Positions 47,700 to 58,729 of a stretch of 64,000 nucleotides of DNA are shown piece after piece. The stretch lies in NCBI GenBank assembly GCA_029204225.1, contig CM055101.1, positions 43,894,180 through 43,958,179 on the forward strand, in the 5' to 3' direction. The position numbers and the translations under genes were made by a program. Position 1 is the stretch's first letter. The number at the start of each line of letters is the position of its first letter. A model generated the notes under the pieces. The model searched no databases. It had not been told where the DNA came from and saw only the letters and a list, made by a program, of their open reading frames with translations. Source of the DNA: Diphasiastrum complanatum (lineage: Eukaryota > Streptophyta > Lycopodiopsida > Lycopodiales > Lycopodiaceae).

Positions 47700-48175
47700 C
47701 TAATCATCTAGCTTAAGTATCATAATGGATCCAACACCATTTGGTACACTACCGATTCCTTCTATCTTGCATTTACTATCATTAGAAATGGAAATAGACT
47801 TTTTAGAACCTTTGTAAGATGCAAGGTGAGTGAAAGATCTTGAACTAGTCAGATGAGAACTAGCTCCACTATCTATCCACCATGGATTTTCACCTTCAAA
47901 GCTAGAAGAAGAGTACCTCAACATCATGAGAGATCCTTCTCTGTCACTCTCCTCTACCTCACCTCCACTCTCTTTTGTAAGATTAGCTTTCTTGATGAAA
48001 TTTTTCTTCTTGAAAAAACTAGAACCAAGGTGCCCCTTATTACCACAAAAGAAGCACTTCATTTTTTATTTTCAACTTGTTGATGGTTGTGATGAGTCCT
48101 CAACACCCTTCTCCTTGGATTTCTCCTTCTTGGAATGTGCCTTCAATTTGCCTTTGCCTTTGCCATGAGAGAATA
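47700..48175 (-). mobile_element. Ty1/copia fragment: gag knuckle and protease
   Basis: The minus-strand frame 48062-47700 has the knuckle CFFCGNKGHLGSSFF, whose last Cys is replaced by Phe, and the protease word WWIDSGASSHLTSSRSFTHL. Before it, Lys-rich gag tail sequence (48170-48062). Most of gag is missing when compared with the copy at 14742-16310. Confidence 0.85.
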
Positions 48176-49056
48176 AAGATTCTACAAATTGATTTTTTAA
48201 TTCTCAAGAAACTAGATTTGAACAAATCAATGATCTAGAAAGATCTACAAAGGATCTCAATCACAAATCTTAGAATCAATATGCACCCAAACATTTTCTT
48301 GTACACAAAGTACACACATGTGAAAGGACTCTAATAATGACTTTGTGACCTCCAAACAACTAGATTTGAATAAGATTCAAAATAGTAGCAAGATCTCCCA
48401 AGATCTAGCTCACAAACTCTAAAATGACATCACACCAAAATTTAGTCAATTGGAAATTAGACTTTGATGAAAGCACAACAAATTTGAATCAAATCGCACC
48501 AAAATTAGATCCAATCACCCCTATTAAACTCAAGAAAGACCAATGACTCTATATCTTAGGAGTTGGAATGTATGAAAAGATTTGATTGCAAATGTCGTAG
48601 ATTTCTTTGTCACTTTACTAGCTTGAGAGAAACTTCCAATTTTGGACAAAACTCTTGAGATCAAGGGCATTGAACCATAATGATCTAAAAAACATCAAGT
48701 GAGCATACCTACCTACCCTCAAACATTAAATCCAAGTACCAAAATGATGCATCAACAATTTTTGAACCCTTACCCTTCGCAATCTACCTTCAAGCTCTTT
48801 CCATCAAGTGCTTACTTGGACTCTATGGATAAAAAATGAGAGTGCTACAAAATTACAAAGTGGATGCAACTCACACATGGCCTGCACTTTAGACACAATA
48901 AATGTTCACTATTGATCCAAGAAATCAACCAAATCTAGCAATCATTGGCCAATTTGAAGCTAAGAGTCAATCAAGATCCAAGAGCACTTCCTAATCGAGC
49001 TTTTTTAGATCAAATCTTGCTTTTTGATGAACTAACTTCAAGCATGCATGGATCTA
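48176..49056 (-). other. Leader region of the minus-strand copia copy
   Basis: Non-coding sequence between the primer binding site and the gag remnant. Its length fits a leader of about 600 bp plus a decayed gag start. Confidence 0.5.
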
Positions 49057-49068
49057 GCTCTGATACCA
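49057..49068 (-). other. Primer binding site (initiator Met-tRNA)
   Basis: Minus-strand TGGTATCAGAGC immediately inside the LTR. Confidence 0.88.
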
Positions 49069-49870
49069 TGTCAAAAATTCAGATTTTAGGATCTTGCAAA
49101 GATCTACGATGGCCTACATGCATGTGAGATTGCATATCTATATACATGGATGGGTCAACTCAGATTTTCAAGAGCTATCTAACACACTTTGAATCTAGGC
49201 AAGAGCTCAATCACTCACAAAGTTATGATCATCCAAATTCAAGCAATTTTTTCACATATTCTTGAAAAAACTAAGTAAAACTCATTATGGAAGAGTCTAC
49301 CAAGCACCTTGCTCTCAGGTAGAGAGAGAAAATCAATATGGTCTCGAGTAGAGAGAGAATGTATACAAAGAGTATGCAAGTCAAAATCTGTCTATCTCTC
49401 AAAAAGATCAATGTAAAATTTTTGCATAACTTTCACAGTTTGTCATGATGGTCAAACTTCTTCAACCTATTCCAATGCGCTTAGCACTCACTTGAATCTT
49501 CAACAAATGAAATCACAAAGATTTGGAACTACGTAAATGTTTTTCTTAATCTCACAACTAGTCAACAACACATAGAATTGGTAAACCTTGATCAACAAAT
49601 GATCCCACCGAAATAGAATGAATCATGAATCTAAAACACTCTTGAAAAGGTTAAGAACCTTTGCCACAAGAGATTCTATTCAAACTTTGAGAATTTATAC
49701 ACATTCATACTATTGATAAGTGTTGGAAGTACACTACAAAGGACCATACATGAACCTACATAAGGCTCCAAGAGTGATTGATTGATTGATACACCTATCT
49801 ATTGCAAAACTAGTCACAAGATCTTGATCTAGAAAAGTAGTATTGGATCCCACAATCAAGAGCAGTCAAA
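49069..49870 (-). repeat. Copia 5' LTR (right end uncertain)
   Basis: The minus-strand LTR ends GAATTTTTGACA next to the PBS. A TGTATAAATTC box lies near 49690. Parts recur at 30490-30790 and 31225-31500 (inverted-repeat arms) and at 18320-18460. The outer end was not fixed. Confidence 0.75.
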
Positions 49871-50112
49871 AGCATTGATCAAACATTGAATTCCGACTCC
49901 ACACATGTGTGGTACGGACTCCTCAAAATTATATTCACAATTGTTACCCATCAACCATAAAGATCACTTGGTTTCTAGATTGAATTAGGATTAGTACTTA
50001 TGCACCTGTTACAACTGTTATACTGTTAAAAAAATTGTGTATCTCAAGTCATAGAAGCTATAATTGATGTGTCCTTTATTTAGTATATGATCAAAAATAC
50101 TTACTGTTAGGC

Positions 50113-51063
50113 TTGTTAATGTTTCTAAGACTAGCGGCTGACATGACAGAAGCCAATGTCAAGTACAATATAATACGAGCTTATTGGCGGTCAAAATCAG
50201 CATATCCAGATCAGATACCGGCATTGGAAGCATGGTTGTCATGGTGGCACATTAGATACTCCCATTGGGGGAGATATATGTCTACGGTGTGCACAATTTA
50301 TTTTTTATTATTTGAAAGAAAAAACTATTTTGTTGCTTAGGTATTTAATTTGTTTTTGGGAACTTTTTGTTCTTGTGCAGAAGATGATGATAAGGATCTG
50401 GTTCATCTACCTATCGTGAATTTCTCGGAGTCCAGACATGGAAGTTGGCTGGCTGCAGAGGCATATCGTTCACAAATTTCTCTACATGAGGCCTGTGTGG
50501 GCGATATGGTTAATGCGATTTTGTAGAGTACCCGTTATGCATCGTATGCAAAAGGCAGGCATGTCAGAATGGGACCAAGCTTGGAAAAACTCATTAATAG
50601 AGTGATTTCAAATAAGGCAACTGTTGTGCAAGGTCGACCATTTGTCAATCTAGTTCGTGATACTGTCGATTTTGCATCTTTAACATCTAGTGTTTTAGAT
50701 CCTAGTGGCAATGAAAAAAGTATTTCCAAAAAATGTCTGATGTCTGATTGGAAAAAAAATGTAGCAAACGTGTCTCATAGGCTTGACATTATGTATGTGA
50801 ACATACCCAGGCATAAAGTATATACTACAAGAGGACCACATCAAGAGCGTGATGTCAAGAGACATCTAAAGTTGTCAAGTGCAATCGTGGAAAGAGAAAT
50901 TCACAAGACCATGTGGACCATTAGGCGCATACCAACAGGGAGTAGAGTTACTTGTATGGGTATGCTTGATGGTCGAAAAAAAATGTGCTGTAATGCTTGC
51001 AACATGGAAAATTACAAAAACACATGTTGCTGCAAGTTTTGTTGGCAAAAGAAAATACAATAA
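50113..51063 (+). pseudogene. Unrecognised protein, Cys-rich C-terminus, broken
   Basis: The first segment (50113-50284, LAADMTEANVKYNIIRAYWR and IPALEAWLSWWHIRYSHWG) ends near an intron-like gap with GT (50285) and TTGTGCAG (about 50380). The second segment reads DDDKDLVHLPIVNF and runs to a TAG at 50525-50527. It continues in the same frame to 51063 with MGPSLEKLINRVISN, GRPFVNLVRDTVDF and a tail with about nine Cys including CCNACN and CCCKFC, a possible zinc-binding knot. The splice phases do not match, so it is probably a pseudogene. Codon use looks like a real protein. I do not recognise the family; a transposon-encoded protein is possible. Confidence 0.45.
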
Positions 51064-51149
51064 CGGGTTTTAATTTATAGAATTAGTAGGTGGGCACATT
51101 ATTAAAATTGAGTCTCCTTCCATGCCTAATCAAATACCAAATGGAGCCA

Positions 51150-51300
51150 ATGTTCGATACCCAAAATTTTCGATTCCCAAATTTTATTACACACATTTTT
51201 GATACCCAAAATTCGATGCCCAAAATTTTTTATTCCCAAAATTTGATACCCAAAGGTTTCGATACCCAATTTTTTTTTTTTCCCAAAATTTGATATCCAA
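51150..51300. repeat. Tandem repeat of GATACCCAAAATTT units
   Basis: About eight imperfect copies of a 14-22 bp unit (GATACCCAAAATTT, GATTCCCAAATTTT, GATGCCCAAAATTT) run up to the copia fragment. Confidence 0.85.
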
Positions 51301-52990
51301 AAGCTTGATGCTAATGTATTTCTTGGAAGTGTGAACATGGCTAAGGAGGAGCTTAATCAAGTGGAGCTCTGGCATAAGAGGTTGGGCCATCCCAACTTCA
51401 AATCGATGGAGATGCTATGCACAAAGGATCTTGCTCTCGGCCTTCCAAAGTCATTCTCAAAGTGTGGAAAGAGTTGTGAGGCTTGTAGCCTCTCAAAGGC
51501 ACACAAGCTACCATTTGCTAACTCTTCCACTAGATCTTCTAAGGCATTAGATCTCATTCATAGTGTTGTGCACTCTTTTTCTCAAGCATCTAATGGAGGT
51601 GCATCAATGTATGTATTTTTTATTGATGACTACTCTAGATACTTGGATTGAACTTTTGGATTCCAAAAGTAAAGTGTTTGAGTCTTTTGTAAAGTTCAAA
51701 ACTCTAGTAGGAAATCAACTTGATGCTAAAGTAAAAGTATTGAGGAGTGATAATGGTGGAGAGTATATCTTCACTAGGATGATAGAGTTTTGTAAATCCA
51801 ATGGTATTAAAAGAGATCTTACATATACATATAGTCCTCAACAAAATCGTATAGCCGAGAGAATGAATAGAACTTTTTGTGAGTGTGCAAAAGCTTTAAC
51901 GCTAGATTCATCTCTACCTAAGTCATTTTGGGGAGAGGCCATTATTTATGCAAATTACTTATGTAATAGATTGCCATGTAAGCCATTGGAGGCATAACAT
52001 CTTATGAGGCTCTATTTGGTAAGAAGCCGAATCTCAAAGATTTTAGAATCTTTGGATCTACTTGCTATGTTTTTCAATCATTAGATACAAACTATCACTA
52101 AAAATATTTTAGTGAGTAGAGATGTTACATATGATGAAAGTAATTACTACAAGATGAATGAAAATGCTACTAATCCCTCTTATGTCAAGGATCTTGCAAG
52201 ATTTGAGGAGGAGCCTTCATGTGATCAAGATCTTGAAGATCCACCTCAAGACCCAAGAGATCTGAGAAAATTTACAAGAAGGAAGACCGAGCCATCAAGG
52301 CTCGCCTATGTTGACAAAGGTGAACAAAGGGAAGATCTTCATTCTCTTACCTCGTATACTTTTCTAACATCTATGCTTGATGAGCCAAGTTGCTTTGAAG
52401 ATGCTATGGAGTTACTTGCATGGAGGGATGCCATGCAAAAGGAGTATGATGTTCGTATGGAGAATCATACATGGATGCTTGTGGATCTTCCTCACGGAAG
52501 AAGACCACTTGAGTGAAAGTGGATCTATAGATTGAAGTACAACCAAGATGGAAGCATCAACAAATATAAAGCAAGGCTAGTGGCAAAGGGGTTCTTGCAA
52601 ACCAATAGGGAGTAGATTTTGATGAAACCTTTGCTCCTGTTGCTGAACTAGTTTCTATAAGGTTGATCATTTCTCTTGCAACTACTTTCACTTGGCCTCT
52701 TTTTCAACTTGATGTGACTAATGCCTTTCTAAATGGCTATTTGGAAGAGGAGATCTTCATGAGGCAACCCGAGGGCTTCATCAAGGAAGATCAAGAAGAA
52801 AAAGTATGTTTGTTGCTAAGAAGCTTTTATGGGCTTAAGCAAGCACCTAGAGCTTGGTACTCTAGGTTGAATGCCTTCTTAAACTCTATTAATTTTGTTG
52901 TAAGCGGCTTATGATCCTTCTTTGTACTTAAGATTTAATGATGGTAAAGTCATCATTCTTATTTTGTATGTAGATGACATTATCCTTAGT
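51301..52990 (+). mobile_element. Ty1/copia fragment: GAG-pre-integrase, integrase, RT start
   Basis: GAG-pre-integrase (WHKRLGHPNFKSMEML, 51370) is followed by the integrase zinc part CGKSCEACSLSKAHKLPF. The first catalytic Asp is lost: HSVVHSF replaces HSDVHSF. The second and third acidic residues remain (RSDNGGEYIF; NRIAERMN). A frameshift lies at about 51640. The linker frame 52112-52516 precedes RT (52530-52990) with WPLFQLDVTNAFLNGYLEEE, LKQAPRAWY and LYVDDIILSG, then it stops. RNase H and LTR are absent. It is close to the minus-strand copy at 7800-9905. Confidence 0.88.
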
Positions 52991-52999
52991 GGTATGAGT

Positions 53000-53262
53000 G
53001 CTTGATGGAAGGTCAATGATAAAAATGCCAACTGTGTCAAGTGATTGGAAGGCTTAGGAAAACCATGATTATTATAGCCTTGACTATGAGGGTGTTCAAA
53101 TTAGATAAGTGATGTTTATGGGTATCTTTGTTGAGCTGTGGGAAACAACTTGACTCGTTGAACATATGTGATAAGCAAAAAGATGGCGTCATGTTGTAAA
53201 GGTAAAGCAGCAAACTTTGCCAAAATGATCTGGTGTCGGTTGGAGGGCTTAGCCCGCATTAC

Positions 53263-53346
<84 letters not shown>

Positions 53347-54300
53347 CCTTGCCACTTGCACAAGACACACTCTCATGATTATTGTCTTGTGTTGATAGGA
53401 ACTACTGATTGGGTGTTAGGCTAGTTGGGCTAGCCTAGCTTTTTTGGCCCCCATCCTCGATTTCCCTTAGCCCAAGCCTCCGGACCCCTTACATCTTGCA
53501 GGTAATGTCGTGTTGAAACTAATATCTCTTGCTTTGATTATTGAAGAAGGATGGGAAAACCCATCAATGTACAAATAGATGAAAGTAGATAGAATGATAA
53601 TGCCAATTTGCAAAGAGTAATTAAGCTCAGCTAGAAAACAACCAAACACACATGCATGTGAACTGATGTCGTAGGTCATCCACACAAATTTCATTTGAAC
53701 CCCTTGCCATGCGCGATTGTTTTTGTATGCATTTCACTTAAATAAAAGTTTTTGTGTGTGTGTGTGTGCAAAGCTATAAGTAATTGTCATAATGTGTCCT
53801 TGTGTATGGCTAGGTGCCAACTTGAATGTGATGTATGGTTCGAAGGTGTACATAGTTGCAAATTTCCAGCAATTCACATTTGTCACATGGCAAAAGTTGA
53901 TTGATCTAGATCCAAATATAAAGCACAATGTCTTTGCACTTGGACTCTTGAGAAAAGCTTATTCCTGAACTTGATTGGGCGTGTAGGCCCACCCTCGTGT
54001 AAAGATCCATGAGCCTTGAAGTATTTCAATATACATCATGAATATGGATTCAGTGCTCGTAAAAAAATTTCAAACTAACCTTATGAAAAACCCACAAAAC
54101 TATTATGAAATCGATAAAACATTAAAATAAGACTTAAAACTTAAGATTTATAACTAAGACCAACTGATTTTGAGCCATATTAAAAACCTATAAATCTAAG
54201 ATGAAGTGATAAAAAATAAATTTCAACCATTGAGCTCTTTGTATTTGTAAATTTTTTGCGAGCACTTATATGGATGAATAGTTCATCATGGGTGGCATTG
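53000..54300. other. Intergenic with GA microsatellite
   Basis: No gene supported. A GA microsatellite fills 53264-53344 and a short TG run lies near 53753-53768. Confidence 0.5.
53264..53344. repeat. (GA)n microsatellite, about 40 units
   Basis: Perfect GA repeat of about 80 bp. The open frames across it on both strands are artefacts of the repeat. Confidence 0.97.
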
Positions 54301-56524
54301 CATGCAATCTGATGACCCGGGTCACAAGCCGGGTAAGCGTGCGTGGTACCTCCTCTTAGAGTCTGGCTGTCAATGTGACCTTCTCTCTCATCCCCCGATG
54401 GTCTCTCTTCTTCCTGTTCTCTTCAGAGCTTCCTTCCCCGTTTCTCCCTTCTCCCTCCCTTTCTTGTTTTGCGATCGATCGATCGATCCATTGCCGTTGA
54501 TCTCATCAGGTTTTCAAGCTACGAAACTGCAAATTTAAGTTCATCTTCTTTTGTATATTTCGATCTGCGCTCAGCCAGCAGCTTCGCTCTCCGATCTTAA
54601 GTATTTTACTAGAACCTGTTTGGCTTCGTTGCAGTTTTGATCCCATCGATCTGTCTATCTTTTTCTGTTTCAAATTCTTCGGTCTGTTTCGTTGCTACCG
54701 AGCATAGGTTTTGATTGGAGACATTTTCCTTGGATTTGTGTCTTTTCGAGTGTTTTTCCTTTGCTGATGATTTCTCAAATAGATCTGATAATATTTTCTT
54801 CAAACATTCTGGGCTATTTCTGAATGTTTTGCATGATCGCGTGGAGAGGCCGTTGTCCATGCCGCGAGCCTTTTTGTGTTCGAAATATTTAGCTTAAAAT
54901 CTACACATGCATCGATGATGATGATCAACGCTGTCCCTGCCTCGAAGGGCGTGCTATTGGAGGCTGAAAGATCTCGGTTCGGAAAGCGTGGAAGTTGCAA
55001 AAGAGGTATGTGTAGCTGCCGTAAAGATATGGCAAATGTTTTTTTGCTCTATTTTGACGGGGTATTATCGTGCGTAATCTCCCTCTTTGACTTAAGACTG
55101 GCCATTTCACACAAGGCGTTCCGGCGTAATTCCCTTGATGCTGGGCTTTCCAGCATTCTGGGGCATTGCGGCTGGCATACACAAACAGGAAATGCATTGT
55201 TTTTGGAAAAGGAAAACGTCATTGTGATCTATATGCAGCACTAAAGCCCTCGACCTCGAGGGCTTCACAGGGTTTGAGCACCCCTGTTCGAGGGCAGAGC
55301 GGGACTATGAAATCTGTAAAAGTCCTCGAGGGCTTCAGAACCCTAGCCGCCCTTGCTGTGCCCTCCTGCAGGGTTCCTAAAACCCCTAAAGCCCTTGGCC
55401 GAGAACGTCATGCTACACTTCTGACAAATTGACTTGTGATATATGTGATTTATTGGGCTTTTTCAGCGCTCCGCAGGTTAGTTTGGCATTTTAAAATTTT
55501 ACCATAGCATTAATTTTAGATTTGCTGATACCCTTTTCCATTGTTGCGATGCTATTGGTTCGCTACAACTTTTGAAATCTTGGTTTAATTTGATTTATGC
55601 TATATTTAAGATAAAAAAAAAAGCTCCTGTATTGTTGGGCAATGGATTTTTCAGTAACCTTTCCACCAGGTAAAACGGCCATAAATTCTGGTGAGGCCGG
55701 CAGGCTAAGCCATAGTCGATTGGCTGTTGAACTTGGTGGAAATGTCACGAATTTTTTCCCCCAGGTGTCAAGGATTGGCAAAGCATTCTACTTTAAGCTT
55801 GAAGTTTTTTATGGGTCAGTGTTTGGTTTTTTCTAAGTTGTAATATTCTCCAATTTCTTTACAGACTTTTTTGTGGGCCATTATCTGCTTTTGAAATTCT
55901 CATGGAGTTCAAGATTTTCATAGTCTGCCAGAGTGTCAATCTCAAAACTAATCGAAGATCTGGTTCACATCTCTTTCAAATGCTACACAGTTTTTTTCCT
56001 AGTAAATATGTGAATTGCATGATGTTTGTGTATGCTTGAATCACTTGTTGGATGGTGCAGAATGCTTCACACTGGTTAGATACTACTGAACCTGAATTAC
56101 CAGGATGCAAATTGGCTCCAGAACAAATCAGTCATACCAAAACAGCATGCTGATTATATACAAAGTTGCTGGGATCTTCATGGACATTGTATGTTTCATG
56201 TGTAATGGATAAATCTGATCTAAAGGCAAGTCAATTCATGTAAAAGGAAATCCTAGGTATTTGCATAAGCAAAGAAGTGAACTTGGTGTCCTAAATCCCG
56301 ATAGCAGCTTGCACTGTTATTTAAGAGTAAAACTATGGCTTGAGCAAGTTTTCATACTTTTTCCTCAACGTATTCTTCAAGAAATTATCAGGGAAATGTG
56401 GCACACATATATCTGATTAGCTTTTCATTTAATGTTGAGATAATCTATCCCCAGAGCAAAAAAACGGTGCAGTTTCGATTTTCTTAAAGCTTTCTAGGTC
56501 AAGCTGTTCAATATATATGCAAGA
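54300..56524 (+). promoter_or_regulatory. Probable promoter and 5' UTR region of the D6PK-like kinase
   Basis: The pyrimidine-rich, more GC-rich stretch 54330-54620 (TCTCTCTTCTTCCTG, GATCGATCGATCGATC) looks like a plant 5' leader, and CTCATCAG|GTTTTC near 54510 could be a splice donor for a 5' UTR intron. The kinase start is 2 kb further on. The role is inferred. A palindrome-rich part is at 55245-55340. Confidence 0.35.
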
Positions 56525-57225
56525 ATGAATTGTGAGAGTCCTGTTGCTCTTGGTAGTAAGCTTAGTGCTAGCAGTAGTGTTGATACGAGCACCAAGAGTA
56601 GTCTGAGCAGCACAATTACTGGTTCCAGCAGTGGCGATGCTAGCATCATTGGAAAGCTCAGTGACGGAATCATGAGTGATGTGAAGATTTATAAGGTGAG
56701 TGATATTGCAAAAACTGTTGGCTTGGGTGGGAGTGGTGATAGTGCCACTAATAGCAACAGCCGCGCTAGCAATGGCAGCAACCTCAGTGATAGCAATGAA
56801 AGCAGTTGTAGCAGCTTCAGCAGCAATAGTAACAAGCCTCATAAGGCCAATGACAAAAGATGGGAGGCTATTCAAAAGATTCGAATGCGAGATGGGGCCC
56901 TGGGTTTGAGTCACTTCAGATTGCTGAAACGCCTCGGTTGCGGTGATATAGGTAGTGTGTATCTGGCAGAATTAAGGGGCAGCAGTAGCTGTTTTGCAAT
57001 GAAAGTGATGGATAAAGGATCACTGGCCAGTCGTAAGAAACTGTTAAGAGCTCAGACGGAGAGGGAAATATTGTCGTCATTGGATCATCCATTTTTGCCG
57101 ACTCTTTACACGCATTTTGAGACTGAAAAGTTTTCATGCTTGGTCATGGAATTTTGTATGGGAGGAGACCTGCATACCCTTCGCCAACGCCAGCCTGGGA
57201 AACATTTCACCGAACAAGCTGCCAG
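56525..57225 (+). CDS. D6PK-like kinase, exon 1 (residues 1-234)
   Basis: From ATG to the GCCAG|GTATGC donor. It covers the Ser/Asn-rich N-terminus and the kinase N-lobe to QAAR. The open frame continues to 57382 into the intron, but that tail lacks kinase similarity. The ATG at 56525 is the first in-frame Met; the upstream sequence is non-coding in character. Confidence 0.93.
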
Positions 57226-58215
57226 GTATGCAATTTATCAAAAAGTTTTTGCTCTCCTTCATTGCGTTGTCCCATGTTTGACTAATAAGGTTCCCAAGTC
57301 ATCAAGCAGGTTACCTTGTATTGTATGTCGTTATTCTCAGATCTTGGCTGAAGCCTTTCCTAGGAAAGAAGATACTTGTTAGGTTGAAGTAGGGTTCGCA
57401 CTTTGTGTTGTGATCTAGGAAAGTTGGCATGCTACTTAATACGTGTCATCAAGACCATCGTCGACATTCTTCGTTTGTGCTAGTGCAAAAATGACACCAA
57501 GATTTTAATTGAGTGCTTAAATGGTTAAGAGGCTTGTCATATAAGAAATTCACCTCAATTTTCCCTCTTACTGTTATATATTCTTTAGTTATAGAAAAGT
57601 TTGGAGTATTGACTTTGGTATTCCCACATAGAAAGGGCTTATCTACCGGCTATTCTTTTAAAGTCTAGGGTTCAAGATTGTTCAATTTGCTAAAATGGAT
57701 GTGGGCTATTGATACTAATAATACTATTAAGAAAGTTGAGGTTGTTTTTTTGGTTTCCTTTGCGTTTCCTTTTCAATGATGTATGTTTCTCTGTTTGTTG
57801 TTCTGTCTGGGTTATCCAAAAGTCAAAACCATGTGGTTTAGTTTATAGGTACCTCTTCGTATGAACCTTTTCTTGCATTCTCCTCTTTGTAGAAGCTTGC
57901 ATGGCCTGTTTAATGTTTCTTGTGTGTCAATGTATAGGAAGTTTGTAATGTGCTTTTAATTTTATGAATTTAGTGGTTAATTGCTTTTTTAATCAAGGTG
58001 TAAAATCTTTATCATAGATATATTTACCAAACTAGAGAGATTAGGCTCCATGTACATTGGTTTATGGTGTCATTTTCACCACGTTGCTTCAACATGTCGA
58101 TGCTTCTAGCTCATTTTAAGTGGGCTTTATGGCCTAGCACTTCGATGACATTCTGAATATGGAGTATTGTGTATTAGATAGAGTTTACATTTGATGCTGT
58201 TTTTGGAACATTTTC

Positions 58216-58250
<35 letters not shown>

Positions 58251-58677
58251 CACGCAAAACAAATTTATAAAGATTGGGATCAAAGGTAGTTCTTACCAGC
58301 CCTTATACATAAAGTAGTCATCTATGCGACGGTACCTACCTCTTGGATCTGGTTTGAGGCTGTAAACTTTAAAGTGCTTTTATGAGCTTACAAACCAAAA
58401 CAAGCAACTAGAGCAATAACAATATAGCATCAACTTAACTATAAACACTCTTTACTTGTGAAAGAAGAACTCAATAAATGTTCAGAAGTATATATTGGTT
58501 ATCTTGTTCTCAACAGTGAATGGGTTTTATCATGCACATTGCAAAGTGATTAGTTCCTTCCTTTCTTATTTAAGTGTTTTCTTTATGCAATCTAGTGTCT
58601 CCTAATGTCATATTTCTAGGCTTCACTTAAAAAAGATAGACCTGACACTTTTAACTGACATGGACGAGCTGTTCTGG

Positions 58678-58729
<52 letters not shown>

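Noticed and set aside
53233..53424. ORFs through the GA repeat on both strands
   Set aside because: Arg-Glu and Ser-Leu runs produced by the microsatellite only.
54876..55244. Plus-strand 122-codon ORF upstream of the kinase
   Set aside because: Overlapped by other frames, no domain; it lies in the probable 5' UTR region.
56429..56914. Minus-strand 161-codon ORF rich in Ala and Thr
   Set aside because: Antisense shadow of the Ser/Asn-rich N-terminus of the kinase.
57520..57700. tRNA-like words (AAATGGTTAAGAGGCTT and GGGTTCAAGATTG)
   Set aside because: The box A-like and box B-like parts are about 130 bp apart with no folding support, too far for a tRNA or SINE head.
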